64,000 bases of DNA, from positions 620,001 through 684,000 of the forward strand of contig OZ020311.1 of the NCBI GenBank assembly GCA_963971305.1, read 5' to 3'. The stretch is from Arcuatula senhousia. Taxonomy: Eukaryota > Mollusca > Bivalvia > Mytilida > Mytilidae. The notes under the pieces were generated by a model. It was not told where the DNA came from and did not search any database. It was given only the letters and a program-made list of their open reading frames with translations. A program made the translations under genes and the position numbers. Within the stretch, counting starts at the first letter, position 1. Each line of letters begins with the position of its first letter. Below are positions 60,205 to 64,000 of the stretch, piece after piece.

Positions 60205-60326
60205 CTCAAACTTAGAACCTTCAAACAACGATTTCTTATAGCATTCTGGTAACGGTCGTGACGGACAGTTCATTATAATTCCCTTTCTTTCATTGGTCGG
60301 TGGAACAATAGGCACTAGCGTACAAT
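60205..60326 (-). CDS. GATM: Glycine amidinotransferase-like, third exon from the end
   Basis: Acceptor CACTTACTTTCAG before 60326 and donor TTTGAG|GTTCGC after 60205; 122 bp, phase 1 to phase 0. It encodes CTLVPIVPPTNERKGIIMNC, then PSRPLPECYKKSLFEGSKFE, corresponding to the AGAT strand after the active-site HID motif ([21 protein letters not shown]). The starting AT would complete an Asp codon, so the catalytic His should be in the next upstream exon. That exon must lie right of the 384-bp satellite, outside the window. Confidence 0.9.
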
Positions 60327-60369
60327 CTGAAAGTAAGTGTAAAATGATATTTGATACTACAGTATCATG

Positions 60370-63290
60370 TTAAATACGAAAGAATATGGAATATGTGCCA
60401 GAAAGACACGATCCACATATTGAATGTACAATGCAAAATTTCGCTGCGTGTGAAGCGCTTTTCTGGATTAACCTTCGTCAGACACGCTAGGAGTAAAAAC
60501 TTTGGAAAACCGGTAGTATATAAGATTTGATAAAACAAAAACAGAAGCCAAAAAATATTACAACAATGACCAAACAAATAAATTTATCAATTTTTAAAGA
60601 AATAGCCAAACGTTGTCAAATTTTGGAAATATGTAAACTGTGTCTCTCCAACACATATTCCAGTACTCGAAAATATATAAGAGCATACAACTGAAGCACG
60701 GGGAAGCTTTCTACGACCTCCACACGGCACTAAAGCCAAACTCTGAAATAATATTAAATACGAAAGAATATGGAATATGTGCCAGAAAGACACGATCCAC
60801 ATATTGAATGTACAATGCAAAATTTCGCTGCGTGTGAAGCGCTTTTCTGGATTAACCTTCATCAGACACGCTAGGAGTAAAAACTTTGGAAAACCGGTAG
60901 TATATAAGATTTGATAAAACAAAAACAGAAGCCAAAAAATATTACAACAATGACCAAACAAATAAATTTATCAATTTTTAAAGAAATAGCCGAACGTTGT
61001 CAAATTTTGGAAATATGTAAACTGTGTCTCTCCAACAAATATTCCAGTACTCGAAAATATATAAGAGCATACAACTGAAGAACGGGGAAGCTTTCTACGA
61101 CCTCCACACGGCACTAAAGCCAAACGCTGAAATAATATAAATTACGAAAGAATATGGAATATGTACCAGAAAGACACGATCCACATATTGAATGTACAAT
61201 GCAAAATTTCGCTGTGTGTGAAGTGCTTTTCTGGATTAACCTTCATCAGACACGCTAGGAGTAAAAACTTTGGAAAACCGGTAGTATATATGATTTGATA
61301 AAACAAAAACAGAAGCCAAAAAATATTACAACAATGACCAAACAAATAAATTTATCAATTTTTAAAGAAATAGCCAAACGCTGTCAAATTTTGGAAATAT
61401 GTAAACTGTGTCTCTCCAACACATATTCCAGTACTCGAAAATATATAAGAGCATACAACTGAAGCACGGGGAAGCTTTCTACGACTTACACACGGCACTA
61501 AAGCCAAACTCTGAAATAATATTAAATACGAAAGAATATGGAATATGTGCCAGAAAGACACGATCCACATATTGAATGTACAATGCAAAATTTCGCTGCG
61601 TGTGAAGCGCTTTTCTGGATTAACCTTCATCAGACACGCTAGGAGTAAAAACTTTGGAAAACCGGTAGTATATAAGATTTGAAAAAACAAAAACAGAAGC
61701 CAAAAAATATTACAACAATGACCAAACAAATAAATTTATCAATTTTTAAAGAAATAGCCAAACGCTGTCAAATTTTCGAAATATGTAAACTGTGTCTCTC
61801 CAACACATATTCCAGTGCTCGAAAATATATAAGAGCATACAACTGAAGCACGGGGAAGCTTTCTACGACCTCCACACTGCACTAAAGCCAAACGCTGAAA
61901 TAATATAAAATACGAAAGAATATGGAATATGTACCAGAAAGACACGATCCACATATTGAATGTACAATGCAAAATTTCGCTGTGTGTGAAGCGCTTTTCT
62001 GGATTAACCTTCATCAGACACGCTAGGAGTAAAAACTTTGGAAAACCGGTAGTATATATGATTTGATAAAACAAAAACAGAAGCCAAAAAATATTACAAC
62101 AATGACCAAACAAATAAATTTATCAATTTTTAAAGAAATAGCCAAACATTGTCAAATTTTGGAAATATGTAAACTGTGTCTCTCCAACACATATTCCAGT
62201 ACTCGAAAATATATAAGAGCATACAACTGAAGCACGGGGAAGCTTTCTACGACCTCCACACGGCACTAAAGCCAAACTCTGAAATAATATTAAATACGAA
62301 AGAATATGGAATATGTGCCAGAAAGACACGATCCACATATTGAATGTACAATGCAAAATTTCGCTGCGTGTGAAGCGCTTTTCTGGATTAACCTTCATCA
62401 GACACGCTAGGAGTAAAAACTTTGGAAAACCGGTAGTATATAAGATTTGATAAAACAAAAACAGAAGCCAAAAAATATTACAACAATAACCAAACAAATA
62501 AATTTATCAATTTTTAAAGAAATAGCCAAACGCTGTCAAATTTTCGAAATATGTAAACTGTGTCTCTCCAACACATATTCCAGTACTCGAAAATATATAA
62601 GAGCATACAACTGAAGCACGGGGAAGCTTTCTACGACCTCCACACGGCACTAAAGCCAAACGCTGAAATAATATAAAATACGAAAGAATATGGAATATGT
62701 ACCAGAAAGACACGATCCACATATTGAATGTACAATGCAAAATTTCGCTGTGTGTGAAGCGCTTTTCCGGATTAACCTTCATCAGACACGCTAGGAGTAA
62801 AAACTTTGGAAAACCGGTAGTATATATGATTTGATAAAACAAAAACAGAAGCCAAAAAATATTACAACAATGACCAAACAAATAAATTTATCAATTTTTA
62901 AAGAAATAGCCAAACGTTGTCAAATTTTGGAAATATGTAAACTGTGTCTCTCCAACACATATTCCAGTACTCGAAAATATATAAGAGCATACAACTGAAG
63001 CACGGGGAAGCTTTCTACGACCTCCACACGGCACTAAAGCCAAACTCTGAAATAATATTAAATACGAAAGAATATGGAATATGTGCCAGAAAGACACGAT
63101 CCACATATTGAATGTACAATGCAAAATTTCGCTGCGTGTGAAGCGCTTTTCTGGATTAACTTTCATCAGACACGCTAGGAGTAAAAACCTTGGGAAAACC
63201 GGTAGTATATAAGATTTGATAAAACAAAAACAGAAGCCAAAAGATATTACAACAATGACCAAACAAATAAATTTATCAATCTTTAAAGAA
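60370..63290. repeat. 384-bp satellite, about 7.6 units, in A/B alternation
   Basis: Unit starts (TAAATACGAAAGAATATGG) fall exactly 384 bp apart. Two subtypes (A: TATGTGCC and TATAAGATTTG; B: TATGTACC and TATATGATTTG) follow A A B A B A B A from the left, so most of the array is a 768-bp dimer. 384 is a multiple of 3, so a 124-codon minus frame repeats in every unit; its composition and lack of homology argue against coding. Each unit carries a hammerhead-like motif on the minus strand. It lies in the intron upstream of the amidinotransferase exon at 60326. Confidence 0.95.
62366..62407 (-). ncRNA. Hammerhead-ribozyme-like motif (one representative of the array)
   Basis: Minus strand order: GCGTGT, CTGATGA, AGGTTAATCCA, GAAA, AGCGCT, TC, ACACGC. 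GCGTGT pairs with ACACGC (stem I), CTGATGA and GAAA are the conserved hammerhead core, AAGCGCTT is a self-complementary minimal stem III, and TTC is a permitted cleavage triplet. Stem II is weak: only GG/CC, with an A-A instead of a pair next to the core. Repeated in other A units; B units have ACACAC and lose part of stem I, and the leftmost unit has CTGACGA. Confidence 0.45.
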
Positions 63291-63573
63291 TAGAAGAAAA
63301 TGAGATGTGGAATAAGTGTACGCGACACAACCTACATTATAAACGTATATTTTAAATATCCACAATGAAAAACAGCCAGCAGCCTTCAATGTGACCAGCG
63401 GTCGCTGCTCGCTGTTTTTCAATTGGCCCCTGGATTGAAAATAAAATACATATGATTCAAGCCCAATCCCAAAGTGCATTGAAAGACCCTCTTCTTGACA
63501 AAAAACAATTAACAAAAATTCGACTAAATACAAACATAAGCTTTGACAAAGATTCCTGGCTTAGGACAGGCAA
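63291..63573 (-). mobile_element. 283-bp CACTTATTCCA-family element inserted in the satellite
   Basis: The 384-bp unit is cut cleanly between AAAGAA (63290) and ATAGCC (63574) with no loss of unit sequence, so the boundaries of this interspersed family are defined here. Read on the minus strand it starts near TTGCCTGTCCTAAGCCAGGA and ends near TTCCACATCTCATTTTCTTC. No long inverted ends and no coding. Homologous to 57768-58065. Confidence 0.85.
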
Positions 63574-64000
63574 ATAGCCAAACGTTGTCAAATTTTGGAA
63601 ATATGTAAACCGTGTCTCTCCAACACATATTCCATTACTCGAAAATATATAAGAGCATACAACTGAAGCACGTGGAAGCTTTCTACGACCTCCACACGGC
63701 ACTAAAGCCAAACTCTGAAATAATATTAAATACGAAAGAATATGGAATATGTGCCAGAAAGACACGATCATCATATTAAATGTACAATGCAAAATTTCGC
63801 TGCGTGTGAAGCGCTTTTCTGGATAAACCTTCATCAGACACGCTAGGAGTAAAAACTTTGGAAAACCGGTAGTATATAAGATTTGATAAAACAAAAACAG
63901 AAGCCAACAAATATTACAACAATGACCAAACAAATAAATTTATCAATTTTTAAAGAAATAGCCGAACGTTGTCAAATTTTGGAAATATGTAAACTGTGTC
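63574..64000. repeat. 384-bp satellite, continues to the window edge
   Basis: Resumes in register after the insert with an A-type unit (slightly more diverged, e.g. GATCATCATATTAAATG) and a following unit that runs off the window. Confidence 0.95.

Noticed and set aside
61355..62881. Repeated 124-codon frame (MFGHCCNIFWLLFLF start) in each 384-bp unit
   Set aside because: The frame persists because 384 is divisible by 3; there is no homology, no separate promoter or splice context, and B units drift freely. A hammerhead-like RNA motif explains the conserved part better.

Overview
The window looks like AT-rich animal DNA, most likely a bivalve mollusc. Real coding sequence is split into short exons with GT/AG borders. 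The rest is packed with foldback/MITE elements, a tRNA-derived SINE, ACATGT-type microsatellites, and elements with internal tandem repeats and a terminal hairpin, a mix familiar from bivalve genomes. The species cannot be named from the sequence. Most long open frames here are repeats read through; the true genes have exons mostly under 400 bp, which I assembled by hand from splice sites and phase.

Two protein genes are visible, both on the minus strand. (1) The 5' part of a class I diacylglycerol kinase: five exons at 27748-27644, 26170-26115, 23257-22888, 22316-22158 and 2062-1871. All junctions are phase compatible (1,0,1,1, then 1 out of the window). They encode about 280 residues of the N-terminal recoverin-homology region with a long low-complexity linker; EF hands, C1 and catalytic domains must lie beyond the left edge. 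(2) The 3' end of a glycine-amidinotransferase-like gene: exons 60326-60205, 59681-59534 and 58661-58540, ending in the catalytic LHC motif and a stop. A broken plus-strand copy of a P2X7 C-terminal (ballast) domain gene sits at 49582-50399.

The most striking structure is inside the 20-kb DGK intron 4. A 43-45-bp minisatellite of roughly 185 units (11950-22195) abuts exon 4, and the unit is the last 39 bp of that exon plus its GTGAGTC splice donor. The intron therefore carries an array of near-identical consensus 5' splice sites in transcript orientation. It has 1,596-bp higher-order repeats and is interrupted once by a 5'-truncated LINE (16112-18079) with an intact RT frame.

Other layout: 1-418 end of a hairpin-terminated element; 3-11 kb intronic MITEs and a SINE; 24-30 kb MITEs; 30-38 kb three complete elements with short inverted termini, internal 140-172-bp tandem repeats and a 3' hairpin (Helentron/HINE-like); 42.5 kb ACATGT minisatellite; 48.6-52.3 kb segment with inverted ends holding the P2X7-like pseudogene; 52.75 kb perfect 39-bp hairpin; 56-57.4 kb RT relic; 60.37 kb to the right edge a 384-bp satellite, in the intron upstream of the amidinotransferase exons, whose units carry a hammerhead-ribozyme-like core.
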